A stretch of 64,000 nt of DNA from Owenia fusiformis (GCA_903813345.2 CAIIXF020000001.1:30991915-31055914), one strand, 5' to 3'. Shown: positions 1 through 39,100, numbered from the stretch's first letter. Notes: generated by a model from the sequence alone, not told the origin. Made by a program: numbers and translations.

Positions 1-597
1 ACTCTTGTACACATTGGGTGAACTCGTCCACCAGCCTGGTGTAAATTTCCCAGTTATTAGGGTCACTTCGTTTATTGTATTTACGTTTGGCTCTTCTGAG
101 CTCTTTTACCTTTCTAGATAGGTCTGGGCTCCACCATCCCCTACTTTTGCTGCACACTTTCTTTGTTTTAATTTGCTCCTCTGTTGTCTTGTGGATGGCT
201 TCACAAAGTTCCGAGTAGCATATGTTGACGTCTTGTTTTGTAATGGTGTCTGAAAACCATTTAGTTAGGTTTGATTTACATACACTTGCAAATTTGTTCC
301 AATCTACACTCTTTAGGTCAAGGTACTCACGAGCCCAGTCTTTGTACAGACCTGGATTAATGATGTTATCAATGATGAGAACATTAACATCCACAGTTCT
401 CTCAGTTTTATCCTCCCTTTGTGCTTTTCTAATTGTGCTAGTCTCTCTTTGAGCTATCTTTGTTGCGTTATCTACTGTATTAGTTGTTTTAGACTCCCCA
501 CATCTAGTTGGGGTATGAGGTTTTGAACTTGAAATGGTAGACTTACTGTTAATATTTGGGTCATGTAAAGACCCCCCACCATTAATTTTATTTATAA
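1..597 (-). mobile_element. Non-LTR retrotransposon fragment (ORF2 linker between endonuclease and RT)
   Basis: The minus strand is open in one frame from about 597 to the left edge. It reads through a segment containing SKSRGWWSPDLSRKVKEL followed by RRAKRKYNKR, the Trp-rich and basic linker typically found between the endonuclease and reverse transcriptase of CR1/jockey-type ORF2 proteins. No start codon lies in the frame and the piece continues past the left edge, so it is partial. Upstream (toward 597) it is cut by the foldback element at 599-2930. Family assignment rests on the linker motif only; the catalytic parts are outside the window. Confidence 0.6.
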
Positions 598-746
598 TAC
601 CTCGACCATCAAAAGTTGTCAAAATGAGCTAAATTCTAAGTTTCATGTCTCAAGCTCTCCCAAGCAGTAAAAAAATAATTCCTGTTAACTTTAGTAGCAC
701 AATAAATGAATACATAGCTTCATACATGCAAATGATGGATAAATTC

Positions 747-2039
747 CAGGCGCGTATCGTGGTCATTTTGCAAGGGTACGCCCCGTATGTGGATGAATAA
801 AAAATTACTTCTTACATTCAATAATGTCAATGATACTCAAGTTTATACGTACTGAATTTGCTGATTTTGAGCGTGTACTCTGCCGGGATGGACCCCATAC
901 GGCCTTGAAGAAGCGTACAAGAATGACGCAACTCTTTGAATCACGAAAAAATTTGAATCTTTGAATCACGAAAACAGTGAATGACAATGAGGGAATCGAG
1001 AACTTATTGTTACACTACTATCACACCAAACTAGTTTTTACTACGTTCTCGAAAACGGGCTTCAACTGTGTATGGACGGACTGGACGTACTTAGAACAGT
1101 TTGGGGTCTATTTACAAACTTCATCGAACGTACTCGAACGGATAGATCCCCTAAAACTTAGAACATGCTCAAAATGTTCTCGTGGTCGATACGTTCTACA
1201 ATTAGAACGAGTGACAACGTACTACCGACGAGCTGGACGTACTACGAACGGAAACGTCGTACTTCAATCGATCCTACTAGGGACGTTTTATCAACGAGTT
1301 GAACTGTCTGAGGACGTATTGAGAACGAGGCAGAACTAAGCTGCAACTTTCTAAGGTCTATTTACGAACTTCATGATCGTTCTCAGACGGGAAGGTGATT
1401 TTACAATTTTGAATCGATTCAAAATTCGATGGCGACCATACCGTTCTGTAATCAGGTCATGATGACCTTCTAGACTAAGGGACGCGTTATACGACGTTGC
1501 ACACCCACTCTACTTTACCTAACCCCTAAAAATGCATAAGATACTCTGTTTGTCTAATTGTATCGTTTAGTATATTTTTGAAAGTATCTTATTAACATCT
1601 AACGTCATCCGATAAACCATTCATAAGGAACAGACAAATAAAAACAAATACATAATTATTAATAATAAGCCAAATGGGTTGCTCATGAACACCAAATGCA
1701 AGGTATAGTAGAGTGACACCGACGTGGTGCGACACGAACGAACTGCGAACGAGATGGACGTATTGAAGACTGTTTAAGAACGAAGTAGCTAATTATTTTA
1801 GACATATTTCCCAACCACAGCCAGATTGAGCCCGTTTTACAACGTTTTCGTAGGACTGGCAAGAACGGGTAAAAACTAGTTTGGTGTGATAGGGGGGTTA
1901 ATACACTTGTACAACAAAGGTTTACACATCATCAAAGAAAATAACAGTAAAATAGTGAATTTCATGTTTTTTCAAAATATTTTTTCAAATTCAAACAGTA
2001 CGCCTGGGCGTATTTTGCGTACATGACGATACGCCCCTG
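747..2039. mobile_element. hAT-like DNA element with 5-bp target duplication
   Basis: The ends are CAGGCGCGTATCGT at 747 and ACGATACGCCCCTG at 2026-2039, a 14-bp terminal inverted repeat with one mismatch, of the CAGG(G/C)GCG type common in hAT elements. AATTC flanks both ends (742-746 and 2040-2044). The unoccupied target is present in the opposite arm of the host foldback, near 2785-2795, so the insertion can be read directly. The interior is mostly a Harbinger-like element (1013-1897) and has no transposase. Confidence 0.7.
1013..1897. mobile_element. Harbinger-like nonautonomous element, copy 1
   Basis: Inverted ends share TATCACACCAAACTAGTT and are flanked by TTA on both sides (1010-1012, 1898-1900). 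A 3-bp TTA/TAA duplication is typical of PIF/Harbinger. The interior is unusually rich in GAACG and CGTAC motifs. The small open frame 977-1339 inside it shows no recognisable domain and is not called as a gene. A shorter relative lies at 46966-47292. Confidence 0.65.
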
Positions 2040-2609
2040 AATTCCTACCAAATCGAACGAATGTTTTCATGGATCGCCATGTTTGCAACATTCGATCATC
2101 AAGTTCCAAAATCACATCAACATTTGAAGAGTCGGCATTAACATGTGAATAATCACTTCAAATTTTTAAGTTCCTATTTGTCATTATGAACACAAATTCC
2201 ACTATATTTGTACGTTCCGGGATGGAGAAAATAGAGAACTCAATTCGCTGAGGTAAGAATTTATTACATATGTGACAGAAGGTCTTTTTCATAGAGTTAG
2301 TAATTATTTATGTTCACCACTGTATTTATTCAAGTCTGCAAGTCTTACACTGAAAATTCCACAAGAACCATATTAAAGTGGTGAACATAAATAATGACTA
2401 ACACTATGAAAAATACATTCTGTCACACATGTCATAAATTCTTACCTCAGTGAATTGAGTGCTCTATTTTCTCTGTCCCGGAACTTACAAATATAGTGGA
2501 ATTTGTGTCCATAATGACAAATAGGGACTTAAAAATTTGAAGTGATATTCACATGTTAATGCCGACTCTTCAAATGTTGAGGTGATTTTGGAGCCCGATT
2601 ACGCCACAA

Positions 2610-2740
2610 AGAAAATTGGCTCCCAGAATGCAACATGACACATGCCAGCTTCCAAAATGCTGATCCGCCATTTTGAAACCTGTCACTAGTAAATAAGGTT
2701 AACTGGTGTCACATTCTGGAAGTCAATCCTCCTTGGATCA
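2610..2740. mobile_element. MULE-like miniature foldback, copy 1
   Basis: The inverted ends read ATTGGCTCCCAGAATGCA and, reversed at about 2700-2740, CAAGGAGGATTGACTTCC. This matches the better preserved copy at 56907-57088. It interrupts the right arm of the 599-2930 foldback. No clean target duplication was found here, so the ends are approximate. Confidence 0.5.
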
Positions 2741-2930
2741 TAAACATGGTGATTTATGAAAACTTTCGTTTGATTTGGTAGGAATTTATCCATCATTGGC
2801 AGGTATGAAGCTTTGGATTCATTTATTGTGCTACTTAAAGTGAACGGTAATTATTTTTCTACCGCTTGAGAGAGTTTGAGAAATGAAACTTAGAATTTAG
2901 CTCATTGTGACAACTTTTGATGGTTGAGGT

Positions 2931-3643
2931 TTCTTAATGTCTCCGACTAGAGGCCTTACTGTTACTCGAGTCTCTAGTCAATTTACTTGTTCACATATAT
3001 ATGGGCTTAGAATAAGATAAATTAGGCCTACAGTTTCGATCATTAATAAATGAGAAGTCGATTTCTATCATAATTTCCAAACCACAGTGGTTGAGAGCCC
3101 ATAGTTTCCAATATTGTCAAAATACATAGATCTATCCCCTAAAATGTGTATATTTTACATTTCTTATACTCTCATCCACTGATCACTAGCATCACTAGCA
3201 GATCTAGGGGGTGGTGCCAGAGGCCCCCTCTAAAACATTTCAAAAAAATTAATACATTTTGAAAATCCGATAAAATAGCTGTTACCTGTATAGAAAGCTC
3301 ATGCCTGTATATGTGTTAGAATTTCTCAAAGAAATTATTTGGAAAATAAATTAAGACGCCTCAAAATGAAGCCTCTTTCATGAAGTCATTCATATTTTGA
3401 TTTTGGGAATATGCCGCGGGGAAAATGCTTAGATTGCCCCTAATTGCACTGTGTTTTCAAAATTTTTCAGGTGCAAAGCGTACGTTTTTGGGATATATTA
3501 GCACCCCCTGTCATGTGCTGATGTTTTGCCATTTGAAAATTCTCTTATTTTAAACATGGGAAATCCTCACTTCAGCAAATCCTGTACTATTTGTGAATAA
3601 TGTTCAACATTCTCACCTAATCACTAGTTCAATTATATTTTAG
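2931..3643. other. Intron/upstream sequence, nothing recognised
   Basis: This AT-rich stretch lies before the first visible ELP3 exon. I looked for the missing short first ELP3 exon (a start codon plus a few codons ending in phase 1 before a GT) and found no convincing candidate, so that exon is probably left of the window. Confidence 0.5.
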
Positions 3644-28025
<24,382 letters not shown>

Positions 28026-30135
28026 TGAGAGATCAATATCAGATGGACAAAACAATGAACTGATAGACTCTTACTGGATATGATTAAAATGGACTTTAAG
28101 TCTAAAAATGTTTAATGATGCCAGACTATGAGATGAGGAGGGTACTTTATCTGTGCCTTATTAAAGCATATTTAACTTTATGAAATCTCCTATGCAAGGT
28201 ATCACTTATTTTACCTTTCTGTATAGATAAAATGGTGTAGTGCAGTTTAAGCCTTGAAATATGCATTGAAGAAAATATTCTGGATTACCATCCTTGTATA
28301 TTAGCTAATCTTCCCTCTCTACATGTAGTCTCTACATTTTACCTTTTGTCAATACATTTAAAAATATATGTCAGGAATCTGTCTTGGTTTGGGTTTATAT
28401 TTATAATTTATGTTTTTCCTTTGAACAAGAAATCATGAAAATATAAATACATGTACTAAGAATAATTTAGTTTAAGTTACATCTTGTTATATTGCATAAA
28501 GTTAAACTTACATGTACACATACATATTTAAGAAATATAGACGAAGAGCAGGGCTACTATTTTCGAATACACCCTGCAGGGCTTGGCACAAACGTTTTCT
28601 GAACCCCGAATGACCGAAGAGAGTCGTACGTCCGTCCGTCAACATTGGCCGCACAAATTAAAACTGCTGTTCAGATTGAGTCATATCCACATTCATTTTA
28701 TGCACATCCATAATGCCTATTTGACCTATTATCGCCATTTCCCAAGTTTGCCCGGTTTCCGAGAAATTGCTGATTTTGACTTTAAAAAGTCAAATTTTCT
28801 GTAAATACTACTACTTTGTTGAAGTAGATCTTTCAAATAACTTGTAGTAGTTGCTATATATGCAACTTATGTCCTCTGAAGATTTCAAAGCAGTTTTTGG
28901 TGTTTACTCTATAAAATTTGACAAAAAGTAGGACGTGTCATTTTCAGGAAACTTTCTCATGTATAAAGTCAATGGCAGGTTTTGTGATCGACAAGTTGCT
29001 CAAAGTTTACCTTATACTTGATCATTTCTTGCAATAAATTACATCATTACTAGATTAAAGCATTCCGTACATATTGCTCACTATATGTCAGCGTCAAATT
29101 TTTACAGTTTTTGAGATATTTGACATAAAAAAAACAGTAAAAATAAGTTATTTTTAACTTGCTTCAATTTGACCAAATTTTTTTGGGAAAATCATCTACA
29201 AGTTGTCAGGAGTTCAAATCTGACATTAGTTTTAGGATTTGAACTTTACTTGACCTTCAGTGACCTTCGAAAGGTCAAAAAAGTTGATTTTTCAAATTGA
29301 TTTTTGGATGTAAATTTTGGTCAGCTTAATCACAAAAGACCTTACTGAGCTCTGAATAAGTAAAATTTTCAAGGTCAAAGGTCATCAAACTAGGTCACAC
29401 AACTGTGCTATCTAAGTTTCTCAAAGTTTGAGACTACAAATTCAAATTAATATTTTTGTTTGAAAGTCCGGATATACATTTCTCTGAAGGTTCCACACTG
29501 TGTGAGCACAGGACCGTGGGTCCTCCATTGTTGATTTTCATTTCTACTTCCGGTTGAGCTTTTGCACTGAACAAAACACTTAGTACAGAGCCAGGGCATT
29601 GATCTCGAATATGCCCCGAGTGAAACATTGACCTTGTTCACAGTTTATAGAAGGCGTGAATACAGTCATGTTTGAATAACTTTTAACACATATATATGAA
29701 CTTTTAAATTCACATTATTTTCTTATATTAAATTTCCCAGTGTTTTTATGTTTTCTAAAAAGGTTGAGCTAAATCCCCATTGTATTAACACAATGTTAAA
29801 GAATCTTGCATCCTTATGCATTAAAGTCAGTTTGATGATTTAATTGTTTTTCAATAAAGTTTCATACATCCTTCTTGTGACATTAATATCCAATAAAGCC
29901 GACAAGATTGTGGCAGTAAATGTATTTTGCAAAGGAATATCAGGTAAGAGTTACTGAATCAAATAAAATATATATTGATAATTATATTGCATTGGAATTA
30001 GAAATTCCACTAAACAAAGCAACAAAAAGTTCTGAAAATCAGTTTTCAATGATAATCTTTACTCGGTGTGAACACAATTTTCTTTTAATTTATTGATTAT
30101 TTGAATTATGGTAACTTTAGAATCCTTTGTGAAGT
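28026..30135. other. Intergenic region between ELP3 and the VWD gene
   Basis: The ELP3 3' UTR lies at the left; ATTAAA at 28160-28165 is a possible polyadenylation signal. The remainder is AT-rich. I see no further gene; the open frames at 28583-28804 and 29434-29641 show no domain. Confidence 0.5.
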
Positions 30136-33100
30136 ATGGAGCTGCTGAGAAAATATATTTTGCTGCTTCTGGTGGGGATCCAGGTAATCTTGAAAATCTT
30201 TTATTTTAGATTATAATGCATGAACAAAAATTTTTGTTGCATAAATCTGTATTGTAGTTCAATAGGATCAATTTTCTAAACATGTATTTGTAACCTAAAT
30301 TATTATGTCAATGTGGAAATGCAATACCATACAATGCATATTAGGCTTACTGAGCAGCCAAGTTTAATAAAATGTTTATTTATTTACATGTTAAGGTAGC
30401 TTCTGCATGCAAACGTAACAACACATGTCCATTTGGTAAGAAACCTTTTTTAAAAATGTGATACTTTTAATCAAGAAGAAGAATTGATTTTGATTAATTG
30501 GTTGATTTAAAACACAGGATGAAATCTTATGCTAAGAACAAAAAAAGATACCAAAAACTGTATCTTTTTAATTGGTATTTATTATATATATTAAATGAGA
30601 TCATAAGAAAGTATTCATTTACATAGAATTTTACAACCTAAATGTTTTTGTTCAAATTCCTCTTCAGCCATTTTCACATGTGATGGAACAAAAATAGTAT
30701 TTGATTGTGAACTGTCTTCGGAAACCATCAACTATAGTGCCGTACAATTCGCATTTGAATCTGGTTCAGATGACAAGCGGTGTATTATACCCAGAGGATC
30801 TATACTTCCTCCTGCAAATGATGAATATTACGTCAAAATGGTAGCAACATATGAGGAATCTGATAACATCTGCCAAATAGTGGTATTTTTGAATTTATTA
30901 CAATTAGGCCTATTGTTGATGTTTTTATTATGATATTTAGGGTTGGTTTTGAATGTGTAGGAAAATGTGGTTTACAATTATTTTCCAGTATTATCATCAT
31001 AAATTTTAATTGGTATATATAAGGTAACATTTTGAGAATAAATTTTCTTTACATAGATTTTAGGAAATCTTTTTTATTGCACCATTAGTGAGATATTGCG
31101 ACCATGGTGATGGCAGGATTGTGGATGTAAATCACTATCTTTAGTGTTATGATAATGATTGTTATCATGGTGGTGTTCCACTTCACTATAAAACCAGGAG
31201 AATTGCTATTTCTATGAATTTCTTGCAATATTTTGTTAGATGAAGTAAATTTTATTTTTGATATGTCATGATGACAACTGCTAAGTTGGTTGGTGATCTA
31301 ATTAAAGATGTGCCTTGTTTAAATTTTGTAAACTTTTTATTGGTAGGTTGATGCAGGCGTAAATGTTGTAACACTGACATCACCAAATGCAACTATTCGA
31401 TTCCGATCACCAGCTTGTGATCCAAATCAACAACCCATGTCATTCCTGGCATTAGCCGATGACCCCTTACCGTAAGTATAAATATGCAGTATATTACTCA
31501 TTAAATGTATAATATCCTCAACAGACCTTCGTGATTTCTGGGGGATGGGACATTTGGATTAGGGTAATGATATGATTTGTATTATATGTCATGACTTCTG
31601 AGGTTCCATGTTTTTTAAGATGTATAGGTGTAAGAATTAATATATGTGCTGCATATGTAGTAAAGTATTTATAGGCTTCAGCTAGTTCAAATATGATTAG
31701 AATAATGATATGACATTTATACCATTTGGTTTTGTTTTTGTTTTGAATTAGTTGTTTGTGTGACGAGAATAATGGGCTCTGTGTACGAGATGAAGTGGGA
31801 TTGAGGGTGGATTGTAGATGTTCCAAAGGCTTTATTGGAGCAAGATGTGAGCTGCCTTATTCTGACTATAGTAAGACTTCATCTAATATGAAAAACACCT
31901 TTAAGTGTACCATGTAAGAGTAAGCATGGGCTTTCAATTAGGATTCAATTTTATTGAGCATCACAGAAAAAAAGATTTTAAAGAAAATACAGACTACTTT
32001 GTAGATTTTAAGCAGGTTGAAATAATTGAATCAATGTTGGTATTACAAAAAATCAAAATTGATAATGCTTCCAGGATTGCCATGTAGATCTCCTGCAGTG
32101 AACCCTTCAGGATTCATTATATGGTGTGGTGGGGACCGGTATCAACGATGCCCAGATGACACAATATGTACTTTGATAGATGGTCAAGACTATGGTGTAT
32201 GTTGTCCAAAACCTCAAGGTGATATTTGAATTTTGTGTGCAATTTTGAGCTAAACATATGTGGTAACCAACTGTACATCTAGGTGTCACAGTTGAACATT
32301 CATTTATCATATGTACATTCTAGGTGTCACAGTTGAACATTCATTTATCATATGTACATTCTAGGTGTCACAGTTGAACATTCATTTATCATATGTACAT
32401 TCTAGGTGTCACAGTTGAACATTCATTTATCATATGTACATTCTAGGTGTCACAGTTGGACATTCATTTATCATATGTACATCTAGTTGTTATCATTGAA
32501 CATTCACTGGCACATGTACATCTAGGTGTCACAGTTGAACATTCATTTATCATATGTACATCTAGGTGTTATCATTGAACATTCACTGGCACATGTACAT
32601 CTAGGTGTCACAGTTGAACATTCATTTATCATATGTACATATAGTTGTTATCATTGAACATTCACTGGCAAAATCTAGGTGTAACAGTTGAACATTCATT
32701 TATCATATGTACATCTAGGTGTTATCATTGAACATTCACTGGCACATGTACATCTAGGTGTAACAGTTGAACATTCATTTATCATATGTACATCTAGATG
32801 TTATCAGTGAACATTCACTGGTACATGTACATCTAGGTGTAACAGTTGAACATTCATTTATCATATGTACATCTAGGTGTTATCATTGAACATTCACTGG
32901 CACATGTACATCTAGGTGTAACAGTTGAACATTCATTTATCATATGTACATCTAGATGTTATCAGTGAACATTCACTGGTACATGTACATCTAGGTGTAA
33001 CAGTTGAACATTCATTTATCATATGTACATCTATGTGTTATCATTTAACATTCACTGGCACATGTACATCTAGGTGTTATCATTGAACATTCACTGGCAC

Positions 33101-36100
33101 ATGTACATCTAGATGTCAGAGTTTAACATTCATTTATCATATAAACATCTGATTGTTATCATTGAACATGCACTGGCACATGTACATCTAGGTGTTATCA
33201 TTGAACATTCATTTATCATATGTACATCTAGGTGTTATCATTGAACATTCATTGGCACATGTACATCTAGGTGTCAGAGTTTAACATTCATTTATCATAT
33301 AAACATCTGATTGTTATCATTGAACATGCACTGGCACATGTACATCTAGGTGTTATCATTGAACATTCATTTATCATATGTACATCTAGGTGTTATCATT
33401 GAACATTCACTGGCACATGTACATCTAGGTGTCACAGTTGAACATTCACTTATTACATGTACTTCTAGGTGTTATCATTGAACATTCACTGGCACATGTA
33501 TATCTAGGTGTCACAGTTTAACATTCTTTTATCATATGTACATATAGTTGTTATCATTGAACATTCACTGGCACATGTACATTTAGGTGTAACAGTTGAA
33601 CATTCATTTATCATATGTACATATAGTTGTTATCATTGAACATTCACTGGCACATGTACATCTAGGTGTAACAGTTGAACATTCATTTATCATATGTACA
33701 TATAGTTGTTATCATTGAACATTCACTGGCACATGTACATCTAGGTATCACAATTGAGCATTCATTTATCATTCATATAAACATCTAATTGTTATCATTG
33801 AACATTCACTGGCACATGTACATCTAGGTGTCAGAGTTTAACATTCATTTATCATATAAACATCTAATTGTTATCATTGAATATTCACTGGCACATGTGC
33901 ATCTAGGTGTCACAGTTGAACATTCATTCATCATATAAACATCTAATTGTTATCATTGAATATTCACTGGCACATGTGCATCTAGGTGTCACAGTTGAAC
34001 ATTCATTTATCATATGTACATATAGTTGTTATCATTGAACATTCACTGGCACATGTGCATCTAGGTGTCACAGTTGAACATTCATTTATCATATGTACAT
34101 ATTAGGTGTAACAGTTGAACATTCATTTATCATATGTACATATAGTTGTTATCATTGAACATTCACTGGCACATGTACATTTAGGTGTAACAGTTGAACA
34201 TTAATTTATATATAAACATCTAATTGTTATCATTGAACATTCACTGGCACATGTACATCTAGGTGTAACAGTTGAACATTCATTTATCATATGTACATAT
34301 AGTTGTTATCATTGAACATTCACTGGCACATGTACATCTAGGTGTCACAGTTGAACATTCATTAATCATATGTACATATAGTTGTTATCATTGAACATTC
34401 ACTGGCACATGTACATCTAGGTGTAACAGTTGAACATTCATTTATCATATGTACATATAGTTGTCATCATTGAACATTCACTGGCACATGTACATCTAGG
34501 TATCACAATTGAGCATTCATTTATCATATAAACATCTAATTGTTATCATTGAACATTCACTGGCACATGTACATCTAGGTGTTATCATTGAACATTCATT
34601 GGCACATGTACATTTAGGTATCACAGTTGAACATTCATTTATCACCTGTACATCTTGGTGTCATCATGATAACAAATACAAAAAACATTCAGTTAAAACA
34701 TGTACAGCTATATGACACAGTTGAACATACAATTAGCAACTGTACATACAGGTGTCATCATTGAACAACAATTTCTCAATTTTACAGGGCCTATTCAATG
34801 AATATTAATAAAAATTGCTCTCATTTCCATATTCATAATGGAATCAAGTTGAAATTTTTGTGGATTGAAGATTCATACTGGCCAAACATAATTATTTTAC
34901 TTCTGGTACTTTCAATATCTGTAATTTTCTATATAAAGGAATGAGGTTTCCTTGATCATCATTTTTGAATTTAAATATCACTGAAAATGAAAGATTTTAG
35001 TTCAAAACATGGAAATGAGCATATTCGTATCAGTATTTATTGAATGGCCCTCAATTGTATTGGATTGTCAAACCTGCTTCAAATTCACTTGCAGTCAAAC
35101 AAGCGTGCTGCACTGGCGGTGGTGATACCCATTACACCACATTTGATGGTCACAACTCCATTGACTACCAAGGCAACTGCACATACACCATCGCTAAACC
35201 TTGTTGTCTTTGTGCTGAAGATGTCGACCTTCAAGATTTTGAGGTCAAGGTCAAACAAATTACCCTCTATGGAATGATTTCTATTGCTTATGTTGGGAAA
35301 GTTATTGTCTTGCTGTGGGATTACAAAGTTGTACTTGAACCAAACCAATTCACGGTAAACACATTTTTAAATTGTTTCATCTAACATTTTATATGATGTG
35401 TAATCACCCCAGCAACTACAAAATGTCTTTCAAGATAAAGAAAGAATGTGTATTTTGAATTAACAAACTCTTTTCCTGGTTTAAAATAAGTTTAAGATAT
35501 ATCAAACAACATCTATGGTCCTTCATCAGTTTTGTTTGAATAAAAAGCTGAATGATTATATGATATTCAAAAATATATTTATCTTATAATGAAAAGGTGA
35601 ATGGAGCTGTTTACTCATCCCCCCTTGCCCCAGGAGGACTGACATTCTTTGGTCCATCTGGTCAATCCATGACCATCACTGAATATTGGGGCAGTGGTTT
35701 CTTGCTGACTGCATCATTTGGACTAAAAGTGTACTATGACCAGTATTATGTCAAAGTAAGTTTTTGCAATTAATGAAACTTAATTGTGAGTTCATTTAAA
35801 TTAGATAATGTAAAGTATATTGTCAGTGCTGTACGCGTATACGGGGTACGCGTGCATGTTATACCTAATGGCGATATTTGAATGGCTAGATATTGTAATT
35901 TTAGAGTGGAGATCATGATATGTTTTATTGAAATATATTTATATTAACCCGAGATAATGGGGTTGATTTAAGTTTTACTTACTCCAGTCTCCAGAAACTG
36001 GCACAATGTCTTTCAGTATATTGAAGTTATCCAGTGCTGTAGTGAGTGAATCACACACCCACATCCTCCTAACTGAACAAGAAATAAACAAACAAATACA

Positions 36101-39100
36101 GAAACATGACAACACTGGTTTAAATTAGGTTTTCTTTATGCTATTCAAATTGCCTACTGACTTTTGTTATGTATAATTTTATTTGTAATTTAAATAGGTG
36201 CAAGTCCCAGGTGACTATTTTGGTTTGATGTGCGGTATATGTGGTAACTTTGATGGTGACTCAAGTAATGACCTTGTCACATCAGATGGGATGGATGTGT
36301 CTTCTTACCAAGATGGGTTTATCTACAGTGTTGCTGATACACTAGTGGGGAACAGCTGGCATTGTTTTGATGCAGATGACTCCCTGTAAGAAGTGTTTGT
36401 TATTATTTACATTAAAGAAATGTTAATGCTTTACATTGCGAATGGTCTCTTATAATGAATAAGATTAATGGAGAGTATGTCAGACTAAATGTATTTGGCA
36501 ATTGTAAGTATTATATGAAACTATTCTAAAGAGTACACATGTAGTTGAAAATTGAAAAATTATTGATGATGAATAATAAAATTAGTAGCTATCCTATAAC
36601 CTTTCAATGTTTATGGAAGAATTTTGCTTTAATTTGAATTTGTTTTTTAAAAGTTTTAAAATACAGTCATTGTGTACTTATTAGGTGTGTAGACCCAGAT
36701 CCAGATGCTGTGTTACCAGATTTTAAGGATGGACGACGTGCAAGATTGCGAGGGAAAAAGAAGAAGCGACAGGCTGATAATTGTATTCATTTCTGTGAGG
36801 GTGCGTTTGCTGATTTTGAAACAACATATCCGGAGTATGTTCTGCAATACCGTGATATGTGTAACAATGATGCATGTGTTTATGAACACAACCAACAGGT
36901 ATGATCTACTTAACTATTGAGAACATTCTGGTATGGATCACATCAGGGGATGTCTAGAGATCAATATTAAAAGGCAACTGCTAGTAAAAGATAGGTTTCA
37001 AGATGCCAAAATTCTTCAAATTCAGGAGCTAACCAAGTGCCAGTGCCAGAGACAGTGATGGAAATTCCTTCACAGTTCTTCAACTAGGACAAATTTGAGA
37101 CTTAAAGCGTACACATAATATTTTCACGAAATTGATTCTAAACAACTTATTCAAGATCCCACTTACCTCAATTGAACACAGGATCAGAGTAAAATATAAT
37201 ATAGTATATGTTTTATAATACTTCCAAGGTGAAAGGACAGTTATATGTGTCACACTGATTCTTCTATAAAATGTAATACAGTATATGTTTTATAATACTT
37301 CCAGGGTGAAAGGAATGCTGTACGCGTCACACAGAATCTTCTTTAAAATATAATAAAGTATATGTTTTATAATACTTCCAGGGTGAAAGGACAGTTGTAT
37401 GTGTCACACTGATTCTTCTGTAAAATGTAATACAGTATATGTTTTATAATACTTCCAGGGTGAAAGGAATGCTGTACGCGTCACACAGAATCTTCTTTAA
37501 AATATAATAAAGTATATGTTTTATAATACTTCCAGGGTGAAATGAATGCTGTATGTGTCACACTGAATCTTCTGTAAAATGCAATACAGTTAATGTTTTA
37601 TAATACTTCCAGGGTGAAATGAATGCTGTATGTGTCACACTGAATCTTCTGTAAAATGTAATACAGCTAATGTTTTATAATACTTCCAGGGTGAAATGAA
37701 TGCTGTATGCGTCACACTGAATCTTCTGTAAAATGTAATACAGTTAATGTTTTATAATACTTCCAGGGTGAAATGAATGCTGTATGCGTCACACTGAATC
37801 TTCTGTAAAATGCAATACAGTATATGTTTTACAATACTTCCAGGATGAAAGGAATGCTGTATGCGTCACACTGAATCTTCTGTAAAATGTAATACAGTAT
37901 ATGTTTTATAATACTTCCAGGGTGAAAGGAATGCTGTATGTGTCACACTGAATCTTCTGTAAAATGTAATACAGTATATGTTTTACAATACTTCCAGGGT
38001 GAAAGGAATGCTGTATGCGTCATACTGAATCTTCTGTAAAATGTAAATGCAGTATATGTTTTATAATACTTCCAGGGTGAAAGGAATGCTGTATGCGTCA
38101 CACTGAATCTTCTATAAAATGTAATTGCAGTATATGTTTTATAATACTTCTAGGGTGAAAGGAATGCTGTATGCGTCACACTGAATCTTCTTTAAAATGT
38201 AATTGCAGTATATGTTTTATAATACTTCCAGAGTGAAAAGAATGCTGTATGCGTCACACTGAATCTTCTGTAAAATGTCATACAGTGTATGTTTTACAAT
38301 ACTTCCAGGGTGAAAGGAATGCTGTATGTGCCACACTGAATCTTCTGTAAAATGTCATACAGTGTATGTTTTACAATACTTCCAGGGTGAAAGGAATGCT
38401 GTATGTGCCACACTGAATCTTCTGTAAAATGTAATTGCAGTATATGTTTTATAATACTTCCAGGGTGAAAGGAATGCTGTATGTGCCACACTGAATCTTC
38501 TGTAAAATGTAATTGCAGTATATGTTTTACAATACTTCCAGGGTGAAAGGAATGCTGTATGTGTCACACTGAATCTTCTGTAAAATGTAATACAGTATAT
38601 GTTTTACAATACTTCCAAGGTGAAAGGAATGCTGTATGTGTCAGACTGAATCTTCTGTAAAATGTAATACAGTATATGTTTCACAATACTTCCAGGGTGA
38701 AAGGAATGCTGTATGTGTCACACTGAATCTTCTGTAAAATGTAATACAGTATATGCTTTACAATACTCCCAGGGTGAAATGAATGCTGTATGTGTCACAC
38801 TGAATCTTCTGTAAAATGTAATACAGTATATGTTTCACAATACTTCCAGGGTGAAAGGAATGCTGTATGTGTCACACTGAATCTTCTGTAAAATGTAATA
38901 CAGTATATGTTTTACAATACTTCAAGGGTGAAAGGAATGCTGTATGTGTCACACTGAATCTTCTGTAAAATGTAATACAGTATATGTTTTACAATACTTC
39001 CAGGGTGAAAGGAATGCTGTTTGTGTCACACTGTATCTTCTGTAAAATGTAATACAGTTAATGTTTTATAATACTTCCAGGGTGAAAGGAATGCTGTATG

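Larger units (their letters stand above)
599..2930. mobile_element. Giant foldback element with nested insertions
   Basis: Sequence starting at 599 (ACCTCGACCATCAAAAG) returns in inverted orientation ending at 2930. The left arm runs 599-746 and, after an insertion, 2040 to about 2310; the right arm runs from about 2375 to 2930. The loop is only about 60 bp, so the whole unit would fold into one long hairpin. The left arm is interrupted by a hAT-like element (747-2039) and the right arm by a MULE-like miniature element (about 2610-2740). No clear target-site duplication was seen. It carries no open reading frame of its own. Confidence 0.75.

Noticed and set aside
977-1339. 120-codon open frame
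   Set aside because: Lies within the Harbinger-like element, rich in its GAACG/CGTAC repeats; no recognisable domain.
2931-3000. Possible continuation of the minus-strand retrotransposon past the foldback
   Set aside because: The frame contains stops and no endonuclease motif could be followed across the insertion.
32278-34770. CRISPR-like array
   Set aside because: Repeats are tandem without unique spacers, and the context is an intron of an animal gene.
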